From assembly GCA_902558545.1 (NCBI GenBank), contig CACEEJ010000002.1:33276-97275 (forward strand): a DNA stretch of 64,000 nt, read 5' to 3'. A model generated the notes under the pieces. That model saw only the letters and a program-made list of their open reading frames with translations. It made no database searches and was not told the origin of the DNA. The DNA comes from an uncultured Pelagibacteraceae bacterium (GTDB lineage: Bacteria > Pseudomonadota > Alphaproteobacteria > Pelagibacterales > Pelagibacteraceae). The first letter of the stretch is position 1; the number at the start of each line of letters is the position of its first letter. Below, piece after piece: positions 19,126-28,616 of this stretch. Made by a program: the position numbers and the translations under genes.

Positions 19126-19652
19126 TAAAAACTAAATTTAAAGGTTTAATTATTTACAAAAGACCATCTTTTATAGATTCAAGAGGTTATTTTAGAGAAT
19201 TATTTTTAGAGAAAATTTTAAAAAAAAAATTTGTTTTTGATTATTTCTCCTTATCTAAAAAAAATGTAATTAGAGGTATCCACATGCAATTAGTTAAGCC
19301 TCAAGGTAAACTAATAACTGTATTGTCAGGGAAAATTTTTGATGTTAGCGTTGATTGTAGACCAAACTCTAAAACTTTTGGTAAATACTTTTCAATTAAG
19401 CTATCTGAAAAAAATAATACTTCACTATATATTCCAGAAGGATTTGCTCATGGTTTTTGTAGCCTATCTGACAATACAATTCTTCATTATAAATGTACAA
19501 ACTATAGAAACAAGAATTCAGAAGTAGGAATTATATGGAATGATAAAGATTTAAAAATCAAATGGCCAGAGAAAAAATATATAATTTCTGCTCGAGATAG
19601 AAAAAACCTGCCCTTTAAACAATTTATAAGCGAAAAAATTATAGAAAAATAA
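19116..19652 (+). CDS. rfbC: dTDP-4-dehydrorhamnose 3,5-epimerase family
   Basis: RGIHMQL, GKIFDVSVDCRPNSKTFGKY, FAHGFCSLSD; non-ATG/overlapping start. Confidence 0.9.
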   Translation: MQLIKTKFKGLIIYKRPSFIDSRGYFRELFLEKILKKKFVFDYFSLSKKNVIRGIHMQLVKPQGKLITVLSGKIFDVSVDCRPNSKTFGKYFSIKLSEKNNTSLYIPEGFAHGFCSLSDNTILHYKCTNYRNKNSEVGIIWNDKDLKIKWPEKKYIISARDRKNLPFKQFISEKIIEK

Positions 19653-19721
19653 TGCTTAAAAACTTATCCACAAGGCATATATTCATTTGAATTTAATCAT
19701 TTACCTTATAATTTTAGACTA

Positions 19722-20756
19722 ATGAGGATAGAGGAAGAAATAAAGTTAGATTATTCAGATGTTCTATTTAGACCTAAAAGAAGCACTTTAAAAAGTCGTA
19801 AAGACGTAAATTTATTAAGAACATATAGATTTAAATACAGTAAAAATGAGTGGTCTGGAATTCCAATTATGGCAGCCAACATGGATGGTGTTGGTGAGTT
19901 AAATGTTGCTGAAAAATTAAATGAATATGGAATGATTACATCTTTAACAAAACAACATGATGTAAAAAAAATTAAACAAAATAAAAATATTAAAAAAATA
20001 TATCCTAATATTGCACTTAGCGTTGGTATCAAAAAAGAAGATTTTCAGAATCTCGATAAAGTATTAAAAGAATTTAGTTTTTTTAAATTTATTTGTATAG
20101 ATGTTGCCAATGGATATACAGAACATTTTACTAATTTTATTAAATCAGTACGAGACAAATACCCCACTAAAACAATTATTGCTGGTAACGTAGTAACAGC
20201 CGATATGACTCAAGAATTGGTTTTAAGTGGAGCAGATATTGTTAAAGTCGGAATTGGACCTGGAAGTGTTTGCACAACAAGAATTCAAACTGGGGTTGGT
20301 TATCCTCAATTAAGTGCTGTAATTGAATGTGCTGATGCAGCACACGGACTTGGTGCTCATGTAATAGCAGATGGCGGATGCACATGTCCTGGTGATGTTG
20401 CAAAAGGTTTCGGAGGTGGTGCAGATTTTGTAATGCTTGGCGGGATGCTAGCTGGACATGATGAGGGAAATGGGAAAATTGTAAAAGTTAATGGAGAAAA
20501 ATATATAGAATTCTATGGATCTAGTTCAGAAGTTGCTAATAAAAAACACTATGGTGGATTATCAGATTATCGAAGTAGTGAAGGAAGAAAAGTAAGGGTA
20601 AAATATAGAGGCAAAATTAACGATACTATTTTAAATATTCTTGGTGGTGTAAGAAGTAGTTGCACTTATGTTGGTGCCCCTTCACTAAAACAATTAAGTA
20701 AATGCACAACATTTGTTAGAGTATCCAATCAATTTAATGATAGTTTAATTAAGTAA
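19722..20756 (+). CDS. guaC: GMP reductase
   Basis: IMAANMDGVG, KVGIGPGSVCTTRIQTGVGYPQLSA, MLGGMLAGHDE. Confidence 0.93.
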   Translation: MRIEEEIKLDYSDVLFRPKRSTLKSRKDVNLLRTYRFKYSKNEWSGIPIMAANMDGVGELNVAEKLNEYGMITSLTKQHDVKKIKQNKNIKKIYPNIALSVGIKKEDFQNLDKVLKEFSFFKFICIDVANGYTEHFTNFIKSVRDKYPTKTIIAGNVVTADMTQELVLSGADIVKVGIGPGSVCTTRIQTGVGYPQLSAVIECADAAHGLGAHVIADGGCTCPGDVAKGFGGGADFVMLGGMLAGHDEGNGKIVKVNGEKYIEFYGSSSEVANKKHYGGLSDYRSSEGRKVRVKYRGKINDTILNILGGVRSSCTYVGAPSLKQLSKCTTFVRVSNQFNDSLIK

Positions 20757-20757
20757 T

Positions 20758-21276
20758 TTACTTTTCAAACTTGAAATCTTTTATATTTGTAGTTTCATAT
20801 TTCTCAAAAGGCATATGTATCCATGGAGAATCTTTTAAATAGTCTACAGAATAATCTGGTTTAAATTTTGAGGTTGATTTATGCCATATAACTGCAGTTT
20901 TAATTTTTTCGTCTAAATAAAAGCCATAAAAATGCTCTAACCATTTAATACTTTTGATTAAAGTTTTTCCAGAGTCGGCTAAATCATCAACCAATAAAAC
21001 ATGCGAACCTAAATTTGGTGTAGTTTTTGCTAAATCTCTTGAAAAAGTAAACTGTCCTTGTTGATTTTTAATATCATCACTATCACCATGGTAAGACTCG
21101 ACAGATAAGATGGCTAGAGGGACATTAAAAAGTCTACTAAAAACATCCCCTACTCTTAATCCACCTTTTGCAATACAAATAATTTGATTAAATTTTAAAT
21201 TATCTTCATGAACTTTTTTAGCTAATTGCTCTATCTTATTATGATAATCTTCCCAAGTTATGTAAATATCTTTCAT
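20758..21276 (-). CDS. Phosphoribosyltransferase (xanthine/hypoxanthine type)
   Basis: HVLLVDDLADSGKTL PRPP motif; ORF track start 21309 overlaps the tRNA, MKDIYITWED (21276) is the likely start. Confidence 0.82.
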   Translation of the reverse strand: MKDIYITWEDYHNKIEQLAKKVHEDNLKFNQIICIAKGGLRVGDVFSRLFNVPLAILSVESYHGDSDDIKNQQGQFTFSRDLAKTTPNLGSHVLLVDDLADSGKTLIKSIKWLEHFYGFYLDEKIKTAVIWHKSTSKFKPDYSVDYLKDSPWIHMPFEKYETTNIKDFKFEK

Positions 21277-21282
21277 ATTTTT

Positions 21283-21359
21283 TGGTAGCGGGAAGTGGGA
21301 TCGAACCACTGACCTCGGGCTTATGAGTCCCGCGCTCTAACCAACTGAGCTACCCCGCC
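21283..21359 (-). tRNA. tRNA-Met (CAT anticodon, elongator-like; Ile2 not excluded)
   Basis: Reverse complement GGCGGGGTAGCTCAGTTGGTTAGAGCGCGGGACTCATAAGCCCGAGGTCAGTGGTTCGATCCCACTTCCCGCTACCA; cloverleaf fits, CCA encoded. Confidence 0.95.
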
Positions 21360-21428
21360 TTAATTGATAAATAGTTTTATAATACAAATCTTTATTGTTT
21401 CAATAAACTTTTTAAATCAAAAACGAAA

Positions 21429-21638
21429 CTAAATAATAAAATAAATAGCTAACGAACTAACTAAACCAGCTAAAATTATTGAAAAAAGAATTCTTTTTTT
21501 TAATGTTCTTTTTTGATCTAATCGAACTCTGTTTAGTAAAATATTTACATTAGTGGTTTTAATCTTACCTATGTCTAAATTTTTATTTGATGCAATATCA
21601 GAATTAAATAATGAAGTATCTTGTTGGTTTTTTTTCAC
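21429..21638 (-). CDS. Small tail-anchored membrane protein, unknown
   Basis: 69 aa, C-terminal TM, NVNILLNRVRLDQKRTLKKR motif shared with 31551..31748. Confidence 0.6.
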   Translation of the reverse strand: MKKNQQDTSLFNSDIASNKNLDIGKIKTTNVNILLNRVRLDQKRTLKKRILFSIILAGLVSSLAIYFII

Positions 21639-21687
21639 ACCTTATTTAATCAGCTAATCAACTTAATTACAATGAAATTAAAAAAAA

Positions 21688-24132
21688 CTAAATTTTTCTA
21701 AAATCTTTTGTATTTAGTGGTTTTGAAAGAATTTCGATTGGATATTTGATTTTCTCAACCTCTATGAATAAATTTTTATCTTTAAGTGTATCTACTGTAT
21801 TTCCTGAATTAACATAGCCAAATGATAAATTTTTATCAAAGCAGAATGAATAATTTCCTGAAGTTGTTCTTCCAATAATTTTATCATTTAAATAAATAGG
21901 CTCTTCATGTAACAACAAAGGTTGACCTGGTTTACTATCTTTTAATGTAAACATCATCATTGTTTTATCTAATGGCTTATCTTTAATTTTTAACAAAGCG
22001 TCTTTACCTATAAAATTAACATTTTTTTTATAGCTTATTGTAAATTGTAAACCTGCTTGATACTGATTTTCTTCTGGTGAAATGTCATGACCCCAATGTA
22101 AAAAACCACTTTCCATTCTCATTATATCCATTGCGTGCATACCGCAGTGAGATAAGTCAAAGTTTTTACCTTCACTAGTTAAAATTTTATATAAATCCAA
22201 AGCATTCTCTTTATTAACATATAATTCAAATCCAAGCTCACCAACATAAGATATTCTTTGTGCCCAAACTTTAATTTTATGTATATTGATATATTTACCT
22301 AATCCAAATTTAAAATTTTCTGGAGTAAAGTCATCACTGCTTATTGTTTTGATCATATTTCTGCTTTTAGGACCAAATAAACCAAGACAACAAATATCTT
22401 CTGTAACATCAGTAAATTTTACATCTTTAGATAAATATTTAAGGATATGATATTTATCTCTTTCTCTAGTTGCTGCTGAACTAACTATTCTAAAATGATT
22501 TTTATCAATACAGACAACAGTTAGATCTGTTTCAATACCACCGTCCTCATTTAGCATGTGTGTATAGACAGATTTGCCAATTTCATTTTTAATGTTAGCT
22601 GTACAAATTTTTTGTAAATCGCTATGAGTTTTCTCACCCTTTAATTCAAATTTTGAAAAAGTTGAAAAATCAAAAAGCCCAACATTTTTTCTAGTATTTA
22701 TTGTTTCATGTTTTGCAGATGGGTACCAATTTTGATAATTAAAACTATATTCATATTCTGATTTTTCTCCTTTTAAGGAATACCACATAGGTCTTTCAAA
22801 CCCACCTGCTACACCAAAACATGCACCAGCTTTTTTTAACTCATCATGATAAGGTAATAATTTTTCATTTCTTGAAGTTTTGTGTTGTTTATAAGGCCAA
22901 TGCATACCATATAAATCCCCTAGGGTTTCAGTAACCCTATTCATGATAAATTTTTTAGATGAATGAAACTTTTGAAATCTTTTAATATCTAGCGAAAATA
23001 AATCCTCATTTATATGACCATTAATCATCCATTCTGCAATTACTCTTCCTGCTCCACCAGAACTTGCAATTCCAATACTATTAAAACCACAACATGTGTA
23101 GAGATTTTTTACCTCTGGTGTTTCTCCAAGTAAATACTGTGTATCTGGTGTAAATGATTCAGGTCCAGAAAAAAATTTTCTTATACCTGCGTTTTCCAAC
23201 ATTGGAAGTCTGTGAAAAGATTTTTCAAGGTAAGGTTCGAAGTGATCAAAATCATCAGGAAATTCTCCAAACGAAAAATTGTCAGGAACTCTTCCACTAT
23301 CTTTAAAAGCAGGTTTTGCATTAGGTTCAAAAATCCCTACCAACATTTTTCCGGCATCCTCTTTTAAATATAGACAAGCATTGTAATCCCTTAAAACAGG
23401 TAAATCTTTGGGAAGATCTTTCATTGGTTCGGTAATTACATAGAAATGCTCATTAGGATATAGCGGAACACTAACACCAATATCTTCTCCTATTTGTCTA
23501 GACCACATTCCTGTAGCTAAAACAGCATATTCGCAATCAATTTTTCCTTGGGAAGTTTCAACACCATATATTCTTTTATTTTTTACTAAAATTTTATTTA
23601 CTGGTGATTTCTCAAATATTTGAACACCCAACATTTTAGCAGCTTTAACCAATACATTGGTTACTCCTACAGGATCTGCCTGACCATCTTTTGGCATATA
23701 AACACCGCCAACTAGATCCTCATTTTTTACTACTGGATATAGTTCTTTTATTCTTTGTTGGTTTAAAACCTCAACTTCAACATTAGATAATTGTGCTGTA
23801 GTAGCTTGTCTTAATAATTCCTGCATCCTTTCTTTAGATGATGCAACTGTTATTGCTCCATTTTGTTTAAGACCAGTTGATAATCCTGTTGTTTTTTCTA
23901 GCTCTTTGTAAAGATCTAAAGAATATTTTCTTAATTTAGTAATTGTAGAAGTAGCTCCCAATTGACCTATTAATCCAGCAGCATGCCAAGTTGTACCTGA
24001 GGTTAATTGATCTCTTTCTAATAAAACTACATCTTTCCATCCATACTTAGCTAAATGATAAGCGCAAGAGGTACCAGCAACGCCACCTCCTATTACAACT
24101 ACCTTAGCGCTTGAAGGATAGTTTTTTTCCAT
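21688..24132 (-). CDS. FAD-dependent oxidoreductase fused to GcvT domain (dimethylglycine/sarcosine dehydrogenase-like)
   Basis: VVIGGGVAGTSCAYHLAKYGWKDVVLLERDQLTSGTTWHAAGL; C-terminal GcvT-like SYVGELGFELYV. Confidence 0.9.
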   Translation of the reverse strand: MEKNYPSSAKVVVIGGGVAGTSCAYHLAKYGWKDVVLLERDQLTSGTTWHAAGLIGQLGATSTITKLRKYSLDLYKELEKTTGLSTGLKQNGAITVASSKERMQELLRQATTAQLSNVEVEVLNQQRIKELYPVVKNEDLVGGVYMPKDGQADPVGVTNVLVKAAKMLGVQIFEKSPVNKILVKNKRIYGVETSQGKIDCEYAVLATGMWSRQIGEDIGVSVPLYPNEHFYVITEPMKDLPKDLPVLRDYNACLYLKEDAGKMLVGIFEPNAKPAFKDSGRVPDNFSFGEFPDDFDHFEPYLEKSFHRLPMLENAGIRKFFSGPESFTPDTQYLLGETPEVKNLYTCCGFNSIGIASSGGAGRVIAEWMINGHINEDLFSLDIKRFQKFHSSKKFIMNRVTETLGDLYGMHWPYKQHKTSRNEKLLPYHDELKKAGACFGVAGGFERPMWYSLKGEKSEYEYSFNYQNWYPSAKHETINTRKNVGLFDFSTFSKFELKGEKTHSDLQKICTANIKNEIGKSVYTHMLNEDGGIETDLTVVCIDKNHFRIVSSAATRERDKYHILKYLSKDVKFTDVTEDICCLGLFGPKSRNMIKTISSDDFTPENFKFGLGKYINIHKIKVWAQRISYVGELGFELYVNKENALDLYKILTSEGKNFDLSHCGMHAMDIMRMESGFLHWGHDISPEENQYQAGLQFTISYKKNVNFIGKDALLKIKDKPLDKTMMMFTLKDSKPGQPLLLHEEPIYLNDKIIGRTTSGNYSFCFDKNLSFGYVNSGNTVDTLKDKNLFIEVEKIKYPIEILSKPLNTKDFRKI

Positions 24133-24134
24133 TT

Positions 24135-25253
24135 CTAATGTTTGATAGCTTCTCCAGGTTCTACAAAATTATGTCCAAAGACATCAGCAACTGCTTTATA
24201 AGTTACTTGACCTTTATGAACATTTAACCCTGCTAAAAAGTTTTTATCTTCACTTAATGCTTTTTGATAACCTTTGTTAGCAAGCTTAACTAAAAAAGGT
24301 AATGTTGCATTATTTAATGCCAATGTTGAAGTTCTAGGAACACCGCCTGGCATATTTGCTACACAATAGTGTACTACATCATCAACTATATAAGTTGGAT
24401 CTCCATGTGTTGTAGGTTTACTTGTTTCAACACATCCACCTTGATCAATAGCAACATCAACGATAACCGAACCTCTTTTCATTGTTTTAATCATTTCTTT
24501 TGTAATCAATTTTGGTGCTTCTGCACCTGGAATTAATACTCCGCCAACTAAAAGATCTGCCTCAGCAACTAGTTTGTCTAAATCGGTTTTATCACTTTGT
24601 TCTGGTATAATTTTATCTCCAAACATTTCAACAAGTTGTTTTAATCTAGCCTCTGATTTATCTACAATATGAACCTTTGCTTGCATACCAGTTGCGATCA
24701 CAGCAGCATTTTCTCCAACAACTCCTCCACCCAATATAACTACTGTTCCGCCTGTTACACCTGGTGCACCACCTAACAACAAACCTCTACCACTTTGGTT
24801 TTTCTCTAGACAATGAGCACCTGCTTGTACTGACATTCTTCCTGCAACAGCACTCATTGGAGCAAGTAATGGTAATCTTCCATTATCATCCGTTACAGTT
24901 TCATAAGCAATATTAATACTTTTAGATTTTATTAAACCCTCAGTTAATTCTTTTGCTGCAGCTAAATGAAGATAAGTATATACGATTTGATTTTCTCTAA
25001 TCATATCAACTTCTATCTTTTGAGGTTCTTTAACTTTAACAATTATTTCTGCATCATTAAAAATATCAGCTGCGGTATCAGCAATTTTAGCTCCAGCTTT
25101 TATATATTGGTCGTTATCAAAACCAGCTTCAAACCCACCGTTGTTTTCAACTAAAACTTCATGACCCTCTGAAACTAAAGTTTTAACACTATCAGGAGTT
25201 AAACCAATTCTATTTTCTTGTGGTTTTATTTCTTTGGGAACTCCAATTTTCAT
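24135..25253 (-). CDS. ald: Alanine dehydrogenase
   Basis: MKIGVPKEIKPQENRIGLTPDSV, MSAVAGRMSVQAGAHCLEK, VDVAIDQGGCVETSKPTTHGDPTY. Confidence 0.95.
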   Translation of the reverse strand: MKIGVPKEIKPQENRIGLTPDSVKTLVSEGHEVLVENNGGFEAGFDNDQYIKAGAKIADTAADIFNDAEIIVKVKEPQKIEVDMIRENQIVYTYLHLAAAKELTEGLIKSKSINIAYETVTDDNGRLPLLAPMSAVAGRMSVQAGAHCLEKNQSGRGLLLGGAPGVTGGTVVILGGGVVGENAAVIATGMQAKVHIVDKSEARLKQLVEMFGDKIIPEQSDKTDLDKLVAEADLLVGGVLIPGAEAPKLITKEMIKTMKRGSVIVDVAIDQGGCVETSKPTTHGDPTYIVDDVVHYCVANMPGGVPRTSTLALNNATLPFLVKLANKGYQKALSEDKNFLAGLNVHKGQVTYKAVADVFGHNFVEPGEAIKH

Positions 25254-25262
25254 AAACGAAAA

Positions 25263-26609
25263 TTAATTCTTTTTACTTTTTGCGTAATTTGTTATTCCAG
25301 TTCGAAGTTTTTCAATAATCTCATCAATATGTTTTTTTTCACAAATAAACATTGGAGCAATGATTAAACAATCACCAGTAGCTTTGAAATTTACCCCTGC
25401 TTCATAGCAATGTTTGAAACAAGTAAATCCAGCAGCACCTGGTTTTTTATCCATAACAATATCAATTCCACCCATCATTCCGTATCCTCTGATGTTATCA
25501 ACAACATCGATATCTTTTAAAGACATTAAACCTTCTTGAAAATAAGGCGCTAAATTTTTAGCTCTGTTAAAAATATCATCTTTTTCAATGATATCTTGCA
25601 CAGCTAATCCAGCGGCTACAGAAATTGGAATTCCTGAGTAAGTATATCCATGGAATAATTCAATTGTTCCTTTAGGAGCATTTTCAGCAATAGCATCATA
25701 AATATCTTCTTTACATGCAACAACACCCATTGGACTAATTCCATTTGTAGTAGCTTTTGCCATTGTCATCATGTCTGGAGTTACTCCATATTCTTGTGAT
25801 GCAAATGGAGAACCCGTTCTTCCCCATCCTGTGATTACTTCATCAAAGATTAAAAGTATTCCATGTTTATCACAAATCTCTCTTAATCTTTGTAGATATC
25901 CTTTTGGTGGAACTAATGTACCTGTTGATCCTGCAATAGGTTCAACAATACATGCTGCTATATTTTCAGCTCCAAAGTTCATACAAATTCTCTCTAAATC
26001 TTCTGCTAACTCAACACCAGTTTCTGGTTGACCACTTACAAACTTGTGTTCTGGCAAATGTGTATGTCTCATGTGGACAACACCTGGCATTAAAACACTT
26101 GCAAAAGTTTTAACATTATTAACCATACCTCCAACTGAAGTCGCACCAATATTCATTCCGTGGTAACCTCTTTCTCTACCAACAAATCTAAATCTTTGGC
26201 TATCACCTCTTGCTCTGTGGTAAGCGATTGCAATTTTAATTGCAGTTTCAACAGCAGTAGAACCACAAATAGTATAAAACATTCTATTCAAGTTTCCTGG
26301 AGTATGTTTTGAAATTCTAGTCGCTAATTCAAATGATCCACCAAAACCTTGTTGGAAAGGTTGACAATAATCTAAAGTTTTTAATTGGTTTGTTATTGCT
26401 TCAATAATTTCTTCTCTACCATGACCCAAAGGATTACAAAATAATCCTGAGCTTGCATCTATTTGAGTTTGACCTTGATGGTTTTTTAAATACACACCTT
26501 TAGCTTCAACAATTAATCTTGGGTTCTCTTTAAAATCTTTGTTAGATGTAAATGGCATCCAGTGCTCATTTAAAGAATTTGGAATTGCTGTTTTATTTTG
26601 TGTGCTCAT
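25263..26609 (-). CDS. Class III omega-amino acid/taurine:pyruvate aminotransferase
   Basis: HWMPFTSNKDFKENPR, AYHRARGDSQRFRFVGRERGYHG, LIFDEVITGWGRTG; next to tauABC and ald. Confidence 0.9.
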   Translation of the reverse strand: MSTQNKTAIPNSLNEHWMPFTSNKDFKENPRLIVEAKGVYLKNHQGQTQIDASSGLFCNPLGHGREEIIEAITNQLKTLDYCQPFQQGFGGSFELATRISKHTPGNLNRMFYTICGSTAVETAIKIAIAYHRARGDSQRFRFVGRERGYHGMNIGATSVGGMVNNVKTFASVLMPGVVHMRHTHLPEHKFVSGQPETGVELAEDLERICMNFGAENIAACIVEPIAGSTGTLVPPKGYLQRLREICDKHGILLIFDEVITGWGRTGSPFASQEYGVTPDMMTMAKATTNGISPMGVVACKEDIYDAIAENAPKGTIELFHGYTYSGIPISVAAGLAVQDIIEKDDIFNRAKNLAPYFQEGLMSLKDIDVVDNIRGYGMMGGIDIVMDKKPGAAGFTCFKHCYEAGVNFKATGDCLIIAPMFICEKKHIDEIIEKLRTGITNYAKSKKN

Positions 26610-26790
26610 AAAAATTTTTTCTAAAAAATATTTTAATTTAATCTTAAGGCCTCTTTAGACTAAAATAAATGGATTAACTACCACATTATTGACACAACTA
26701 GGGATTGTATAAGTTTCTTTTTTTGTTTTACTTCAGAGACAATTTGAATTTAAATATCCAGAATTTAATTAATTAAACATAGGGGAATAA

Positions 26791-27732
26791 ATGAAAAAAA
26801 TACTAAGTTTTATTCTAGGATCTATTTTTGCACTTAACCTATCAATTTCAGTTGCTAATTCAGCTGCAAATGAAGTTAGAGTTGCATACTTTCTAGAATG
26901 GCCAAGCCCAAATTTAGAAGACATGCAGAAAAAGAATTTTGCTAAAGCTCTTGGTGTTCCAGTAAAATGGACAAATTTCACTAATGGTGGAGCAATGACT
27001 GATGCAATGTTAGCAGGAGATATCGATATTTCTTACTCACAAGGATTAGTACCTTTTATCAATGCTGTAAAATCAAATGCACCTATCAAATTAGTTGATA
27101 TTGCGATGGAATACGGAATGGGTGGAACTACTTGTGTTACATCTAACGCTTCTGGAATTACAAAAGCAAATGCTACTGAACTAGAAGGTAAAAAAGTTGC
27201 TGTTCCATTAGGAACAATGGCTGAATACGTTTTTGATGAAAGTATGAAAGTTGTTGGTGCTGACAGAGGTAAAATGGATATTATTCAAATGGACCCAGAA
27301 GAAGGTGCTGCTGCATTAGTAAGCGGTGATGTTGTAATGGCATGTTTATTTGGTGGTAATTCTATCAAAGCAGCAACTGCAGTTGGATCAAGACTTTTAA
27401 CTGTAGATGAAGCTAGAGCAGCTGGTATCTTAGGTATAGATATTACATCTGTTACAGATAAATTTATGAAAGAAAACCCAGGTATGTTAAGAACTTTCAT
27501 CGAGGTAACTCATGAAGCTAATGCTAGATACAAAGCTGGTAAAGCTGACATGAACGCTATGGCGAAAGCCTCAGAAATGACAGTTGCAGATATGAAAGAC
27601 ACTTTGAGTGGTTTCAAATTCTTAACTCCAGAAGAAACAAAAGCATCTATGGAAAGTGGTAACCTTGATGGTTTCCTAAAAGGAATGGGAACTCCAGGAG
27701 GAGCTGTAGATACAAGTTTCTTACCTTTATAA
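26791..27732 (+). CDS. tauA: Taurine ABC transporter substrate-binding protein
   Basis: Signal peptide; VRVAYFLEWPSPN, VPLGTMAEYVFDESM; followed by SsuB/TauB and permease. Confidence 0.88.
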   Translation: MKKILSFILGSIFALNLSISVANSAANEVRVAYFLEWPSPNLEDMQKKNFAKALGVPVKWTNFTNGGAMTDAMLAGDIDISYSQGLVPFINAVKSNAPIKLVDIAMEYGMGGTTCVTSNASGITKANATELEGKKVAVPLGTMAEYVFDESMKVVGADRGKMDIIQMDPEEGAAALVSGDVVMACLFGGNSIKAATAVGSRLLTVDEARAAGILGIDITSVTDKFMKENPGMLRTFIEVTHEANARYKAGKADMNAMAKASEMTVADMKDTLSGFKFLTPEETKASMESGNLDGFLKGMGTPGGAVDTSFLPL

Positions 27733-27754
27733 TTTTAAGGGTTTAAAACTTTAT

Positions 27755-27792
27755 AAATAGGCACTGATTTTATAATTGGTGCCTATTTTTTT
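27755..27792 (+). terminator. Intrinsic terminator/attenuator between tauA and tauB
   Basis: AAATAGGCAC...GTGCCTATTT 10-bp stem followed by T tract. Confidence 0.85.
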
Positions 27793-27818
27793 TATCAAAT
27801 TTCTAATATAAGACAGTA

Positions 27819-28616
27819 ATGAGTGATCTGATTTCTCAAAATCTGAACATGATTTTCAAAACTCCAAAAGGAGAAACAGTTCATGCCTTAAAGGATGTAA
27901 GCTTTACTTTAAAAAAAGGAGAATTGCTTACAGTTCTTGGTCCTTCTGGTTGTGGAAAAACAACTTTATTAAATATTACTGCTGGATTTTTAAGACCTAC
28001 CTCAGGAAAAATAACACTAAATAATAATGAGATAGATGGACCCGGTGTTGAAAGAGGAATGGTTTTTCAACAAGGTGCTTTGTTTGAATGGTTAACAGTA
28101 GCTGAGAATGTAAATTTTGGACTTAGGATGAAAAAAGAAAATCCTGAAGTTACAGCTAAGAAAGTTGATGAATGGTTAGATATAGTTGGACTTAAAGGTT
28201 TTGGTAACACACCAACTTATCAATTATCTGGTGGTATGCAGCAAAGAGTTGCGCTTGCAAGATGTTTAATCAATGATCCTGATTTGATTTTAATGGATGA
28301 ACCATTAGGTGCATTAGATGCGTTAACAAGAGAAAAGATGCAGTCTTTAGTTTTAAAGATTTGGAAAGAAACAGGAAAAACTATCATCTTAATTACTCAT
28401 TCTGTTGAAGAAGCATTGTTACTTGGAGAAAGATTATATGTAATGGCGCCAAGACCAGGGCGTATACATAAAGAGTATAATCTTCCATTTGCTGAAATGG
28501 GTCTTACACAAGATTTAAGAGAAATAAAAAAAAATAAAGAATTCTCATCTACAAGAGAAGAAATTTTATCCATGATTTGGAATATGGAAGAAGAAATAAT
28601 GGGGAAAGATAATTAA
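27819..28616 (+). CDS. tauB: Taurine/sulfonate ABC transporter ATP-binding protein
   Basis: GPSGCGKTT, LSGGMQQRVALARCL, LILMDEPLGALD. Confidence 0.9.
   Translation: MSDLISQNLNMIFKTPKGETVHALKDVSFTLKKGELLTVLGPSGCGKTTLLNITAGFLRPTSGKITLNNNEIDGPGVERGMVFQQGALFEWLTVAENVNFGLRMKKENPEVTAKKVDEWLDIVGLKGFGNTPTYQLSGGMQQRVALARCLINDPDLILMDEPLGALDALTREKMQSLVLKIWKETGKTIILITHSVEEALLLGERLYVMAPRPGRIHKEYNLPFAEMGLTQDLREIKKNKEFSSTREEILSMIWNMEEEIMGKDN

Noticed and set aside
19664-19672. Perfect DnaA-box-like TTATCCACA upstream of guaC
   Set aside because: Only one copy, with no cluster, AT-rich unwinding element or replication genes nearby; a single 9-mer is expected by chance at about this frequency in 64 kb of AT-rich DNA.
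25771-26031. Plus-strand ORF (86 aa) antisense to the aminotransferase gene
   Set aside because: Lies wholly inside a strongly conserved CDS on the other strand; composition is that of an antisense shadow. The same applies to 4697..4972, 26769..26981, 27285..27500, 35518..35760, 36595..36849, 39682..39993, 44267..44767, 44955..45140 and similar.
26688-26713. TTGACA ... TATAAG between the divergent aminotransferase and tauA genes as a promoter
   Set aside because: Spacing between the two hexamers is only ~13 nt, too short for a standard sigma-70 promoter; no TauR-type gene in the window to support a TauR box.
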